Both the position numbers and the translations under genes were made by a program. Shown in pieces: positions 18,423-27,836 of a DNA stretch of 64,000 nucleotides. The stretch comes from an uncultured Clostridia bacterium. Its GTDB lineage: Bacteria > Bacillota > Clostridia > Christensenellales > Borkfalkiaceae. The notes beneath the pieces are model-generated. The model did no database searches. It worked only from the letters and a program-made list of their open reading frames with translations, and was not told the DNA's origin. The DNA lies in assembly GCA_958419945.1 (NCBI GenBank), contig CATZIC010000001.1:1-64000 (forward strand), in the 5' to 3' direction. Within the stretch, counting starts at the first letter, position 1. Every line of letters starts with the position of its first letter.

Positions 18423-18450
18423 AAATAACGGGCTTATAGCCCTACTTTTA
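18423..18450 (+). repeat. Palindromic repeat A, copy abutting a stop codon
   Basis: AATAACGGGCTTATAGCCC then TACTTTTA. Its last bases form the stop codon of the minus-strand deacetylase gene. Confidence 0.8.
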
Positions 18451-19281
18451 GATACATTCCACCGTTTCGCCCGCAGGGGCTTTAAAGAGCTTTTTCTCCT
18501 TTTCAAACCAAACGGTAATGGCGCTTGGGTTGTAAACTTTTGTGGCGTCGACGGAAAATTCAAGGTTGTTAAATGCCGTTACGTAGCGGTAGATTTCGCC
18601 GTTGGTGGCATAGTATACCTCCTTATTGTTGGCTACTTTTTTCACAAATTTTTCGATAAGAGACCAATTATCGTTTTCGTCGAACTCGTAACTATGCCCC
18701 CAAACGTAGAAAAGATAGGGTTCCCTTTCCTTTACAAAATCGTGTGGGAAGGTGTTTATAAACTTATCCGCCAAATCGAAAAGATCGGGGTCGGTGTGGT
18801 GGCAGGAGGGATTGAGTTCCAAAAAATCCTTAGGAATTTCAAAGCCGTGTGTCGAGACGGTGGTCCTTGCGTACTTTACGTTTATTAAAGAAAGATAGTC
18901 TTTGATGGTTTGTGAAAATGCGCCGTAAGGATAGGCAAAACCGCAGATTACTCTGTTAAAAATAGTTTCGAGTTCCCTTTTATCACGCAAAACCTCGTCT
19001 AATCCACGCATAGCGTCGACCTTTGTCAAAAACAAATGTTTACTGCCGTGGGATGCGATTTCGTGATTACAATTACCGAATAGTTCTATGGTGTCCTGCC
19101 TGTTCATTCTGCCGTGAGCGTTGTTTCCGAAAACGCCGGTATTTAGGTTGAAGGTGCATTTTAAACCGTTATCGTCAAACAGCTTCATGAGCCGTCTGTC
19201 GGCGGTAACACCGTCGTCGTAACTAAAGGTCAAAGCCTTTTCAAGCCCGTTTTCAAAACGCATAAAAACTTCGTTTTCCAT
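18448..19281 (-). CDS. Polysaccharide deacetylase (NodB/CE4 family)
   Basis: 277 aa. Predicted metal-dependent deacetylase of the NodB fold. Motif 1 is FSYDDG (about 18-23) with the paired Asp. Motif 2, HEIASHGSKH, supplies the two His metal ligands. FAYPYG is the third conserved motif. There is no signal peptide, so it is probably cytoplasmic, unlike wall-acting family members. It may de-acetylate imported oligosaccharides, for example acetylated pectin fragments. That role is inferred only from the nearby pectin genes. Divergent from the AraC-type regulator at 19480, with its own promoter at 19312-19340. Confidence 0.85.
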   Translation of the reverse strand: MENEVFMRFENGLEKALTFSYDDGVTADRRLMKLFDDNGLKCTFNLNTGVFGNNAHGRMNRQDTIELFGNCNHEIASHGSKHLFLTKVDAMRGLDEVLRDKRELETIFNRVICGFAYPYGAFSQTIKDYLSLINVKYARTTVSTHGFEIPKDFLELNPSCHHTDPDLFDLADKFINTFPHDFVKEREPYLFYVWGHSYEFDENDNWSLIEKFVKKVANNKEVYYATNGEIYRYVTAFNNLEFSVDATKVYNPSAITVWFEKEKKLFKAPAGETVECI

Positions 19282-19311
19282 AAATTTAAAACCTCTTTAT
19301 TAGTCAAATAA

Positions 19312-19340
19312 ATTATATAACTTATGAGATTTATTGTAAA
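19312..19340 (-). promoter_or_regulatory. Promoter of the deacetylase gene
   Basis: Minus strand: TTTACA at 19335-19340, 17-base spacer, TATAAT at 19312-19317. Confidence 0.7.
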
Positions 19341-19433
19341 GCAAACTAAGGAATTATAAAGATTTTAAGCGGTATTAAGAGAAAAATAAGGCAATATCGT
19401 CGGTTTTTTGAATAACATTTTTAAAAAAGAATA

Positions 19434-19462
19434 TTGACAGATGTTTTTTTGTATGATATTAT
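19434..19462 (+). promoter_or_regulatory. Promoter of the AraC-type regulator
   Basis: TTGACA at 19434-19439, 17-base spacer, TATTAT at 19457-19462. The likely start (about 19469) falls at the GAGG ribosome binding site, so the leader is very short. Confidence 0.75.
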
Positions 19463-19479
19463 TTCTTTGAGGATCTATT

Positions 19480-20229
19480 ATGAACGATATTACATACGTA
19501 GGTAAACATCTTAGAACTTACAACGTATTAAAGCACAGCCACGACAGTTGGGAACTTATTTATTGTACCGACGGTTCGGGCAGGTTTTCATTCGAGGACG
19601 GAAGCTATCTTGACTATAAAAAGGGAGATCTTGTGTTGATTCCGCCTGAAATCGTGCATGAAAACACGAGTGAAACAGGATTTACCAATATCCACCTTAA
19701 CGTAGCAAACGGCACTTTCGCCTACACTACGCCTGCACTCGTAACAGATGATAGCGAAAAGCACGTTTTGGCGACCTTTGAGGACGTGTTTTACTTTTAT
19801 CATAGCAATCTTAACAAAAGGCAGCTTATACTTTCGGCGCTTGGCAACCTTATCGCTAACTACGTAATCGCCTTCCGTTCAAACAAGCCGCTATCTAAAC
19901 TTGTGGAAGAAATCAAGTCGGACATAGTTAAAAACTTCCCCGACCCCGAATACAGCCTTGAAGACTTTATGCACTCATTCCCGTTTAGCTACGATTATTT
20001 AAGAAAGCTTTTTAAGAGCGAGCTTGGAATGACGCCGCATAGTTACCTAATAGAAATGCGCATGCAGACTGCGGAAAAACTTTTAGTGGATATGAAACAC
20101 AACGAATACAATATAAGCATGATAGCCGAGATGTGCGGCTACGTTGAGCCGTTATACTTTTCGAGGGTGTTTAAAAAGCATTTCGGGTGTTCGCCGAGCG
20201 TTTATCTGGAAAGGAAAAATCCGCAATAA
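19480..20229 (+). CDS. AraC-family transcriptional regulator with cupin sensor domain
   Basis: 249 aa. The N-terminal half (about 1-130) is a cupin-type ligand-binding domain (HSHDSWELIYCTDGSG and KGDLVLIPPEIVHE). The C-terminal 100 residues are the two helix-turn-helix units of the AraC/XylS family, with the signature ISMIAEMCGYVEPLYFSRVF and KKHFGCSPSVYLE. GAGGA precedes the ATG. It is divergent from the deacetylase gene and converges on the pectate lyase gene. It is the only recognisable sugar-type regulator in the window, so it may control the pectin genes. That is an inference, as no operator was identified. Confidence 0.92.
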   Translation: MNDITYVGKHLRTYNVLKHSHDSWELIYCTDGSGRFSFEDGSYLDYKKGDLVLIPPEIVHENTSETGFTNIHLNVANGTFAYTTPALVTDDSEKHVLATFEDVFYFYHSNLNKRQLILSALGNLIANYVIAFRSNKPLSKLVEEIKSDIVKNFPDPEYSLEDFMHSFPFSYDYLRKLFKSELGMTPHSYLIEMRMQTAEKLLVDMKHNEYNISMIAEMCGYVEPLYFSRVFKKHFGCSPSVYLERKNPQ

Positions 20230-20250
20230 CAGAACTATAGCCCCACTTTT
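20222..20250 (+). repeat. Palindromic repeat A, degenerate copy
   Basis: AATAACAGAACTATAGCCCC then ACTTTTGA. It overlaps the stop codon of the AraC-type gene. The flank GAGAATTATC and then GCTTG matches the flank of the copy at 61094. Confidence 0.6.
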
Positions 20251-20271
20251 GAGAATTATCTCGCTTGAGTG

Positions 20272-20310
20272 TCCGGATTGCCACAGCAATAAGATTTCTC
20301 GCAATGACGA
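20272..20310 (+). repeat. Palindromic repeat B, copy 6
   Basis: CCGGATTGCCACAG, variable centre, TCTCGCAATGACGA. It is spaced from repeat A as in the 61094-61180 composite. Confidence 0.7.
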
Positions 20311-20322
20311 AAATAAATAGTT

Positions 20323-20349
20323 AAAAACCGACCTATAGGCCGGTTTTTT
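20323..20349 (+). repeat. Palindromic repeat A variant
   Basis: AAAAACCGACCTATAGGCCG then GTTTTTTG. The arms extend to a stem of about 10 bp with one mismatch and a T-run, so this copy could itself work as a terminator. Confidence 0.6.
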
Positions 20350-20355
20350 GTTGTA

Positions 20356-20389
20356 AAAAATTGCCGTGAAAGAATTCACGGCAATTTTT
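20356..20389. terminator. Bidirectional terminator between the AraC gene and the pectate lyase
   Basis: AAAAATTGCCGTGAA, the loop AGAA, and the exact complement TTCACGGCAATTTTT. A 15-bp stem with A and T tracts on both sides, placed between convergent genes. Confidence 0.9.
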
Positions 20390-20403
20390 ATATTTTGGGT
20401 TAA

Positions 20404-23400
20404 TTAGCCCTGCGCGGAACAAGTGCAAGCACTTGCTTTAAGTTTTAGGTATGGTGCAACGAGTCTGTCGGTGGAGCCTTCTTTATAGCAAAGTTCCCAA
20501 ACCTCGGTATCGAATTCCATAGTGGAAGTTATAATGCTCTTACCGAACTGTCCCTGGAACATGCTTTCGGAGTAAGCGGTTACACCGAAGTCAGTGTTGT
20601 ATTCTTCTATAATGGAACCGCACTTGGAGACGGTTGCGCCGGTTGCGGCAAAGTTACCTATAATACCGGAAATGTTCTTTTGCGCTACGTCAACCTTCAT
20701 ATTGGCAAAGTATGCAGTGCTTCTTGAGAAGCAGCCGGTAACGTTCAGTTTGCCACCGCCCTTATGGTAACCTAACATACCGCCCATTCTCGAGCTTGAA
20801 CCTGTACCGACTAAAACAGAAGTGGTGTAGCAGTTTCTGATTTCGAGTTCGAAGTTAAGGTCGGTAGTAGCGCCCTTGGAATCGTCGTATTCTGCAACGA
20901 TACCGCCTACGCTGTAGCTGGTTGCCCAGGTATAAACGTTTGTGAAGCAGTTAGATACCCTTACTATAACGTCGGTTTCGGGTGCGGAAGAGGGCTGAAT
21001 GAAGCCGATAAGACTACTTGCCCTTGTGCCGTTTGCTTTAACGTAGTAACCGTTCGTTTCGTCAATTAGTCTTCCGTTTTCGCCTATTTCGGGCATATCG
21101 TTAACAACGTTTACTTTAGAAACGATAGTAGGAACGCTGCTTTCGAAGATCTGACCGATGAAGGCGCCTGTACGCTGACCGCCGGTAACACGTACGTTAT
21201 GAACGTTAATGTTTTCCAAAGTTCCGCCGTAAACGGTGGAAATGATACCGTTCTTTTGACCGCTGCCGTTATCGATTACGATATTTTCAAAGTTGATGTC
21301 GGCAATCGTGCCGCCTTCAACCTTATTAAACAATCCTGCGCCCTTTACGGTTACGTTTTTAACGGTGTGGCCGTTACCGACAAGGTAACCGTCGAAGGAT
21401 TCGGAGCCTACCTGCCAGGTAATATCTGTGAAATCAAGGCATTTTGTTAAGCTATAAATGGTCTTGGAAACCGTTTCTTCGCCTATCTTTTGGCCTGCTG
21501 CAACCTTCATGAAGGCTTCTTCCGTATCAACGTCCATCATAGCGATTTCGTCGTGGTAAATTTCGGAAGTAATCTCTCCACGCATATTTGCGAGTGCGTA
21601 ATATACGTTGTAGCCGCTTTCGTTGCTGTTTGAGAACTGGAAGTTTATAGCGTCGCTTGTAAAGGAGTAAACTTCGACGTTTTCTAAAGTCTTAATGTTT
21701 TCTTTGGTAACTTCCAAAGCGTCCTTAGAAGATACTGCGTAGATATAGCCCGTTACGTTGGAAAGGTTGCCGGCTATCATATAACCTTCACGATTTACTG
21801 TAACCTCGGCAGGTTCGGTAAAGTCAACCTTTGCAATCGTGCTTGCTACGTAAATGTAGTAGTCGTAGGTTTTAACTTCCTTGCTGGAATTAAGGGTTAC
21901 CTTGTGGGTAATATGCCATACACCTGCGTTGTTCGGAGTGAACTCTCTTACTTCAACGAAGTTAGATAGCTTGGAAGTTGCGTATTCGTAAGTCACTTCA
22001 TCGGTAAACTGACTGCCTTTAACGAATTGAGATCCGCTGTAGTTTGCGCCGTTTACAACCTGAATTTCAGGCTCGGTTGCGATTGCGTAATGGTTTACGA
22101 TAAAGCTGTCGCCGGAATAGATATTTTTGCCTTTTACTTTAACGAAGATATCGCCGATTCTCGGTTCATCCATTTTAACGGTTAAGTCAAACTTTTTGGT
22201 TACGGACTTGCCGTTTGCGGTTATCCTTGCGGAAAGTGTTGCGGTTTTGTCTTCGTTTACGTCGCGTTTAACGGTTACGTAACTGAATTTTGTTCCGGAA
22301 GCACTGTAAAGTTCCTTTTCCTTTTCGTTAACTTCCATAACGGAAGTATCGGATGACGTCCATTCAATAGTAACGTCTTTCATGTTTGCGGGAACCCAAA
22401 AATCTTGATATACGGCAGCTTGGTTGCAAGCAATGGTAAGAATGTCGCTTGCGGCCTTTAAGATTGCGTCCGTTTCGGTTTCGCATGCCGCATAATTGTG
22501 GTCAAGCGCTAAATGAGGATATTCTTCGTAACTTGCTTTGTTTAAAGTAGCACCGATGGTCAAGCCGTCGATGGGCTGAGTTTTAACAGCAAGTATGTTG
22601 CCAAGGTTGATAGAACCGTCGGCATTACGATATTTTAAGTGAATCCTTTCTGCCCCTTTCGCGAAATCCTTAACACCCGTCATATTGTAGGTGGAAGTCT
22701 TATGGTCAATGGGAAGAAGAAGGAAAGCCTCTTCGTTAAGTGCTTTTACCTTTTTGCCGTTTATACCGGACTTTGTGTCTGCGTCGAGTGCGCCAACGAT
22801 TTCATAAGAGTCGGAACCCATTCTCAAAACGCTGTTTTGAACGGAAGCACGGTATGCGTCGTTTGTAACGGAAGTTGCAGACGAGGACTTAACAGACAAA
22901 ACTTTGTCAATATTGTTGTAACTGTAGGTCTGACGGGCTAAGTCAATGTTTGCGCCGCCGAGGTCGCTGCTTTCCTTTACAATATTGCCGCTTGCATCGA
23001 TTGCTCTGTTATTATCGTAGGAAGTAACGTTTGTCAAGGAAATAACGCCGGGGTTGGAGTTATCGGTTACACCGTGATATTTGTTGCCAAATGCAAGGCA
23101 GTTATTTAAAACTACGTCGCCTTCCATAACCGAACCGCCGAGTTTGAAGCCGTTGCCGTCGCCGTCACGGGTGTTGAAGGAAGCGGTATTTGCTTCGTCG
23201 TAATCCTTATTATAGGTGGGGAATTTTGCGTTGCATTCCGCTTGAGAATATTCAAGGAAACCGTTTTCAAAAGCAACGCTGTTGTAAATGATTACGCTGC
23301 CGATATTGCCGGAATCTACTTTTGCATATAAATCCCAACCGTCGTCGGAGTTTCTATACGCCATGCAGCCGTCGAATACGTTGCCGTAGCCTACGGTTAG

Positions 23401-24066
23401 TTTTGCGGCAAAGCCGTCTGCGTTTTCACCGTAAGTTTCGTTGTCGTAGTTGTTGTGAGAGGTGCAGTTTTTAATCAGGTTATAGCTGGGCCAATCTTCG
23501 ATGGAAGTAAGTTCGCCGTTGCTTCTGCCGAGCTGTAGACCGGAGTCTCTGTTGTCGTAGAATTCGCAGTTTTCAACGATATTGTAACTTCCGCCGATAT
23601 AAAGGCCGTTATCGCCTGCGCCGCAAACGTCTATATCGTTCCAATGAATGTAGTTACCTTCAATGGAAACGCCACGGTTTGTGGAACTGAAAATCTGTTT
23701 ATAAAAACTTAAAGTTGCCTGTTCGGTATCACTGTCGTTTTCGATAGTGATGTAGGAATTGTAACTGCCGCTGACCTTTAAAATAATACGAGTGCCGATG
23801 TCATAAACGCCGGGTAAAACCTTTACGGTGTCACCCGCTTTTAATTCACCGTTGTTTAATAACGTAATAATGTCATAAGGCATATTGCGGTTGCCGACTT
23901 CACCCTTTTGCCCGTAAGTTGCATCGGGGGAAACGTAATAAACGTTGGCTTCTTGGGCGTTTGCCGCCGTAGGAGCGGCAAGCATTGCTACGCCAAAAAG
24001 TGCGGTTACGGCAAGGGCAAAAACTACAATCAAGGATAAAATCTTGTTTTTGAACATTTTTTTCAT
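20404..24066 (-). CDS. Secreted pectate lyase-like protein, PL9-type beta-helix
   Basis: 1220 aa. Signal peptide 1-37, cleavage expected after TAANA. Residues 40-110 resemble the start of a right-handed beta-helix (YYVSPDA, LNNGELKAGDTVKVLPGVYD). The segment ENADGFAAKLTVGYGNVFDG through NSDDGWDLYAK (about 215-255) matches the family 9 polysaccharide lyase core, including a candidate catalytic Lys. About 530-640 looks like an atrophied bacterial Ig-like domain. The C-terminal 350 residues form a second GLUG-like beta-helix. No wall anchor was seen. It would cut extracellular polygalacturonate by beta-elimination. It is the second gene of a two-gene unit, 15 bases after the lipoprotein, with GGGGGA as its ribosome binding site. 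Confidence 0.85.
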   Translation of the reverse strand: MKKMFKNKILSLIVVFALAVTALFGVAMLAAPTAANAQEANVYYVSPDATYGQKGEVGNRNMPYDIITLLNNGELKAGDTVKVLPGVYDIGTRIILKVSGSYNSYITIENDSDTEQATLSFYKQIFSSTNRGVSIEGNYIHWNDIDVCGAGDNGLYIGGSYNIVENCEFYDNRDSGLQLGRSNGELTSIEDWPSYNLIKNCTSHNNYDNETYGENADGFAAKLTVGYGNVFDGCMAYRNSDDGWDLYAKVDSGNIGSVIIYNSVAFENGFLEYSQAECNAKFPTYNKDYDEANTASFNTRDGDGNGFKLGGSVMEGDVVLNNCLAFGNKYHGVTDNSNPGVISLTNVTSYDNNRAIDASGNIVKESSDLGGANIDLARQTYSYNNIDKVLSVKSSSATSVTNDAYRASVQNSVLRMGSDSYEIVGALDADTKSGINGKKVKALNEEAFLLLPIDHKTSTYNMTGVKDFAKGAERIHLKYRNADGSINLGNILAVKTQPIDGLTIGATLNKASYEEYPHLALDHNYAACETETDAILKAASDILTIACNQAAVYQDFWVPANMKDVTIEWTSSDTSVMEVNEKEKELYSASGTKFSYVTVKRDVNEDKTATLSARITANGKSVTKKFDLTVKMDEPRIGDIFVKVKGKNIYSGDSFIVNHYAIATEPEIQVVNGANYSGSQFVKGSQFTDEVTYEYATSKLSNFVEVREFTPNNAGVWHITHKVTLNSSKEVKTYDYYIYVASTIAKVDFTEPAEVTVNREGYMIAGNLSNVTGYIYAVSSKDALEVTKENIKTLENVEVYSFTSDAINFQFSNSNESGYNVYYALANMRGEITSEIYHDEIAMMDVDTEEAFMKVAAGQKIGEETVSKTIYSLTKCLDFTDITWQVGSESFDGYLVGNGHTVKNVTVKGAGLFNKVEGGTIADINFENIVIDNGSGQKNGIISTVYGGTLENINVHNVRVTGGQRTGAFIGQIFESSVPTIVSKVNVVNDMPEIGENGRLIDETNGYYVKANGTRASSLIGFIQPSSAPETDVIVRVSNCFTNVYTWATSYSVGGIVAEYDDSKGATTDLNFELEIRNCYTTSVLVGTGSSSRMGGMLGYHKGGGKLNVTGCFSRSTAYFANMKVDVAQKNISGIIGNFAATGATVSKCGSIIEEYNTDFGVTAYSESMFQGQFGKSIITSTMEFDTEVWELCYKEGSTDRLVAPYLKLKASACTCSAQG

Positions 24067-24081
24067 ATCTCTATCCCCCTA

Positions 24082-26559
24082 TTAGTGATTGTCCGTCATG
24101 GAGATTGCGTTGACACGCATACCCCTTCCGGTTACGCCTGTCATAGAGCAAATTGTGTATGTGCCGGGCTGGGTGATTTCGAAGGATACCGTAACGAAAG
24201 TGGTACCCTGTACTTCGTAAGCGCCTGCTTCGGCATCGGTTACCGCGGCCGCAGTAGTTTCTTTTGCAACTAACATTGCGCCTGTGCTGTCCTTAACTGC
24301 GAGCCTTGAGTTGTTGCTTCCGCCTGTGGAAGCAAATGCTACCGTCAAAGTACCCGTGCCCTGGAAGGTTACGGATAACGTACCTTTCTTAAGTTCGAAG
24401 CATCCGCCGGAAGAAGTTCTGTATTGGTCGCTGCCACCGAGGCTGCCGCCGAGTGTTAAGAATGCGTTTGCGCCGGTGAAGTAATCTGCTTTAAGTGCAG
24501 TTTTATCTGTGGGTGTTGCGCCAAGGGCTGCGGTCATAGAATCAACAAGTTCTTGCATACTGAAGTTGAAGGTGTCAACTGTTGCCTGCACCGGTGAATC
24601 TATCATAGAGATTGCGTTAATGCGCATGCCTCTACCGGTTACGCCTGTCTTAGAGCAAATGGTATATGTGCCGGGAGTTGTGATTTCGAAGGTTACCGGT
24701 ACGAAAGTGGTACCCTGTACTTCGTAAGAACCGTCTTCAACGCCGTCTGCTACTAAAGTTGCCGTGGTTTCTTTAGCGGGAACGATTGCGCCTGTTCCGT
24801 CTAAAAGTGCAAGTCTTGACTTGTTGCTTCCGCCTGTGGAGGCAAACGCTACCGTCAAAGTACCGGTGTTTTGGAAGGTTACGGATAACGTACCTTTCTT
24901 AAGTTCGAAGCATCCGCCGGAAGAAGTTCTGTATTGGTCGCTGCCACCGAGGCTACCACCGAGTGTTAAAAATGCGTTTGCGCCTGTAAAGTAACCTGCA
25001 GTGAGTGCAGTCTTATCAGCAGGGGCTGCGCCGAGGGCTGCCGTCATAGTGTCAACAAGTTCTTGCATACTGAATGTGTTTTCGATAACACTTGCTTGAG
25101 CCGGAGCGTCGGTCATAGAGATTGCGTTGATACGCATGCCTCTGCCGGTTACGCCCGTCATGGAGCAGATTGTGTATGTGCCGGGAGCGGTAATTTCGAA
25201 GGTTACGGGAACGAAAGAGGTACCCTGTACTTCGTAAGAACCGTCTTCAACGCCGTCTGCTACTAAAGTTGCCGTGGTTTCTTTAGCGGGAACGATTGCG
25301 CCTGTTCCGTCTAAAAGTGCAAGTCTTGACTTGTTGCTTCCGCCTGTGGAGGCAAACGCTACCGTCAAAGTACCGGTGTTTTGGAAGGTTACGGATAACG
25401 TACCTTTCTTAAGTTCGAAGCATCCGCCGGAAGAAGTTCTATACTGGTCGCTGCCACCGAGGCTTCCGCCGAGGGTTAAGAATGCGTTTGCGCCTGTGAA
25501 GTATTCCGCTTTAAGTGCAGTTTTGTCTGCGGGAGCTGCGCCAAGGGCTGCGGTCATAGCTTCGATAAGTTCTGGCATGCTGAAGTTATTAACGATAGGT
25601 TCGGTAGAAGGAGCCTGTTTTTCGGTTACAGTGTAAGTAACTGTGGCTTCGGAAGTGGTTGCGGATTCCGATTTAGCATTCTTTTCCGTATAAGTGGCGG
25701 AAGCGGTAAGGTTTTCGCCTGCTACGGAAGTGTCCGGCTTAACGGTAAAGTCTACGTCCTTAGCGGAAACGGTTTTGGTCTTGCCGCTTTCGTAGGTTAC
25801 CGTAAACTGCCAGGTTTCGGAAATTTCGTCGGAACCTTCTTCTTGAGTGGTCAAAGTGCCTTCTGCGGTTTCATCGAAGGTAAGGGTTAATACGTCGTCG
25901 AGAACGTAAACGGTTACGAAGGCTTTAAGTGTGTAGAAGGGTTGTACCGTAGAGGGTTTTTCCACCCAAATCTGGTATGCGCCGCCTTCGGTTATGGTTG
26001 CCTTGCCGCCCTCTAAGGCTACTTCTTCTTTACCTTTATAAAGGGAGGTGGTATAGCCGGTTGCAACGTCGTCTAAAAGGTTACCAAACTGGTCGGTCTG
26101 TTTTACCACTATAGCCGCCGTGTCGATTTCAACAGGGCTTGTTAAGTGATAAGTATCCTCTACGCCGTCCTTAAGCTGTACTGAAATACCGTCGTATTCT
26201 CTTGAACCTACGGTTACGTCATAGGTTGCGGTTTTGGTTTCGCCGTCATAGGTATAGGATACCTTGATTGTGTATTTGCCGGGTTGGAATTTGTTGTAAC
26301 TGTCCGAATTGACTTCGTATTCGGATGCGGAAAGGGTTTTTATAGTTGGCGTATTGGAGTTAGCCATTTTGATTTCCGCGGTTACTTTAATTCCGTCGGC
26401 GGTAAATTCTTCACCTGTGAAAAATTCCGTTTTGGCATTTTCCACGTCGACAGAAACCGATTGCAACTTCGAAACAGTGGTCGAAATACCGCATGCGCTT
26501 AACATCATCGTCATGGCAAATACGGCAAGGACCGCTATTATTACTGATTGCTTTCTCAT
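24082..26559 (-). CDS. Surface lipoprotein with Ig-like domain and three tandem 170-aa modules
   Basis: 825 aa. Lipobox LSAC with lipidated Cys23. Residues about 30-115 form a bacterial Ig-like group 3 domain (TGEEFTADGIKVTA). Further beta-rich segments run to about 320. Three nearly identical modules follow (about 324-485, 494-655, 664-825). Each starts FSMPEL or FSMQEL and carries SLGGSDQYRTSSGGCFELKK and GTYTICSMTGVTGRGMR. The modules repeat every 510 bases exactly. They resemble beta-sandwich carbohydrate-binding modules, and being next to a pectate lyase suggests pectin binding, but the family was not identified. It probably holds polysaccharide at the cell surface for the lyase encoded 15 bases downstream. 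Confidence 0.85.
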   Translation of the reverse strand: MRKQSVIIAVLAVFAMTMMLSACGISTTVSKLQSVSVDVENAKTEFFTGEEFTADGIKVTAEIKMANSNTPTIKTLSASEYEVNSDSYNKFQPGKYTIKVSYTYDGETKTATYDVTVGSREYDGISVQLKDGVEDTYHLTSPVEIDTAAIVVKQTDQFGNLLDDVATGYTTSLYKGKEEVALEGGKATITEGGAYQIWVEKPSTVQPFYTLKAFVTVYVLDDVLTLTFDETAEGTLTTQEEGSDEISETWQFTVTYESGKTKTVSAKDVDFTVKPDTSVAGENLTASATYTEKNAKSESATTSEATVTYTVTEKQAPSTEPIVNNFSMPELIEAMTAALGAAPADKTALKAEYFTGANAFLTLGGSLGGSDQYRTSSGGCFELKKGTLSVTFQNTGTLTVAFASTGGSNKSRLALLDGTGAIVPAKETTATLVADGVEDGSYEVQGTSFVPVTFEITAPGTYTICSMTGVTGRGMRINAISMTDAPAQASVIENTFSMQELVDTMTAALGAAPADKTALTAGYFTGANAFLTLGGSLGGSDQYRTSSGGCFELKKGTLSVTFQNTGTLTVAFASTGGSNKSRLALLDGTGAIVPAKETTATLVADGVEDGSYEVQGTTFVPVTFEITTPGTYTICSKTGVTGRGMRINAISMIDSPVQATVDTFNFSMQELVDSMTAALGATPTDKTALKADYFTGANAFLTLGGSLGGSDQYRTSSGGCFELKKGTLSVTFQGTGTLTVAFASTGGSNNSRLAVKDSTGAMLVAKETTAAAVTDAEAGAYEVQGTTFVTVSFEITQPGTYTICSMTGVTGRGMRVNAISMTDNH
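24085..25594 (-). repeat. Three tandem 510-nt direct repeats inside the lipoprotein gene
   Basis: Equivalent points recur exactly 510 bases apart, for example TCAACAAGTTCTTGCATAC at 24542 and 25052, with the related TCGATAAGTTCTGGCATGC at 25562. A 221-base tract at 24710-24930 is identical to 25220-25440, including third codon positions. Confidence 0.9.
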
Positions 26560-26660
26560 TTTCTTCTCCTTTACAATATTTTTTTAATTGTTATAATCTT
26601 TCCGATTGCTTTTTGCCGTTTAAGGCATTTTAAACTTTCGGTAATTACCTTAAAACGTAT

Positions 26661-26687
26661 GATAACGGGCTTATAGCCCTACTTTTG
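26661..26687 (+). repeat. Palindromic repeat A, consensus copy
   Basis: GATAACGGGCTTATAGCCC then TACTTTTG. It lies 22 bases after the stop codon of the minus-strand GH105 gene. Confidence 0.8.
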
Positions 26688-26708
26688 TGAGGTTTTGAGT
26701 TTTAAATA

Positions 26709-27833
26709 CTATTTAGCAAACTTCCTAAGTTCGGCATAGCACATAACCAAGGGGGCTACGCCTTTTGCGTCGTTTTTGACGACGGGTTCGGAAATATAGT
26801 ATTCGTAAGTGCCGTCGCGCCGTAAATTGTCTTCGGGACCTAAGCCTGCAACGAGGCAGATTCCGCCGAGTTCTATATCGCCGCTATCTGTAACCTTTAA
26901 GTACCTATCGACAACCGATTCGTAAATCTTTTTGCCGATATTGCCGTATTCTTCGGGAACAACGCCAAGCCTTGCGCCCTTCATTAAAGCATAAGAAACC
27001 ATTAAACTGCCGCTTGTTTCGGGGTAGTTGCCTTCCTTTTCAGGCTTGTCCACCACCTGATACAGCATGCCTGTTTTTTTGTCCACATATCCGCTTACGC
27101 CGACAAGCGCTTCTTTTAAGATTTTGCTGAGTTTTAAAACGGTTTGTCCGTCGTGGCAGAATTCGCATAAATCCGCCAAAGCAACCAAAAACCACCCGAT
27201 AGAACGCAGCCAAAAACTTTTAGAAAGACCTTTCTCGTCCGCCCAAAAAGCGGTTTTGGAGCAGTCAACGCCGTGGTAATACAACTTTTTATCTTCGTCG
27301 TACATAATGGCACGCACGTTTTCTATCTGGGTTAAAACGTCCTTATAATCGCAACCGCCGAAAGCAGTTAAATATCTGCAATAAAAGGGTTGCGCCATGT
27401 AAATGCCGTCAAGCCAAATTTGATTTGGGTAAATCTTTTTGTGCCAGAAATTGCCTGTGTTTGTGCGGGGCTGATCTTTTAATTGGTCGTAAAGATTGAA
27501 AATCGCCTTTTTATACTTTTCGTCGCCGGTGGCTCCGTAAAGGTCGAAAAGCACCCTGCCTTCGTTGATATCGTCGAGATTGAACTTTTGCTTGTCGTAG
27601 GTTTTTATACTTCCGTCATCTTCTACGTAGTAGTCTACGTAATTTTTGACGAAATTAAAGTACTTATTTTCGCCCGTAATGATATAAAGCTCGTAAAGGG
27701 CGGACATCATGCAACCGTCAATGTAATTCCAGGACGGCTTTTTGCCCTTATTTATACTTTCAATGTTCCATAAAGGTCTTTCGGGCGTAGAATCGCTTAT
27801 AAGTTTATCGATATAAGTTTGTATTCCGTACAT
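26709..27833 (-). CDS. GH105 unsaturated rhamnogalacturonyl/galacturonyl hydrolase
   Basis: 374 aa, (alpha/alpha)6-barrel family related to Bacillus YteR and YesR. It removes the unsaturated 4-deoxy uronic acid left by lyases from short pectin oligosaccharides. PSWNYIDGCMMSALYEL, the catalytic-Asp motif QIWLDGIYMAQPFY (about 138-151) and SFWLRSIGWFLVALAD fit the family. There is no signal peptide, so it is cytoplasmic. It starts 3 bases after the GH28 stop and ends the importer operon. The product, 4-deoxy-5-keto uronate, is the substrate of KduI at 44962. Confidence 0.92.
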   Translation of the reverse strand: MYGIQTYIDKLISDSTPERPLWNIESINKGKKPSWNYIDGCMMSALYELYIITGENKYFNFVKNYVDYYVEDDGSIKTYDKQKFNLDDINEGRVLFDLYGATGDEKYKKAIFNLYDQLKDQPRTNTGNFWHKKIYPNQIWLDGIYMAQPFYCRYLTAFGGCDYKDVLTQIENVRAIMYDEDKKLYYHGVDCSKTAFWADEKGLSKSFWLRSIGWFLVALADLCEFCHDGQTVLKLSKILKEALVGVSGYVDKKTGMLYQVVDKPEKEGNYPETSGSLMVSYALMKGARLGVVPEEYGNIGKKIYESVVDRYLKVTDSGDIELGGICLVAGLGPEDNLRRDGTYEYYISEPVVKNDAKGVAPLVMCYAELRKFAK

Positions 27834-27836
27834 ACT

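Larger units (their letters stand above)
18091..18447. other. Intergenic region upstream of rpsB
   Basis: Holds the rpsB leader and promoter, a featureless AT-rich stretch (18250-18360), then repeats B and A directly after the stop of the deacetylase gene. No additional gene was seen. Confidence 0.7.
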
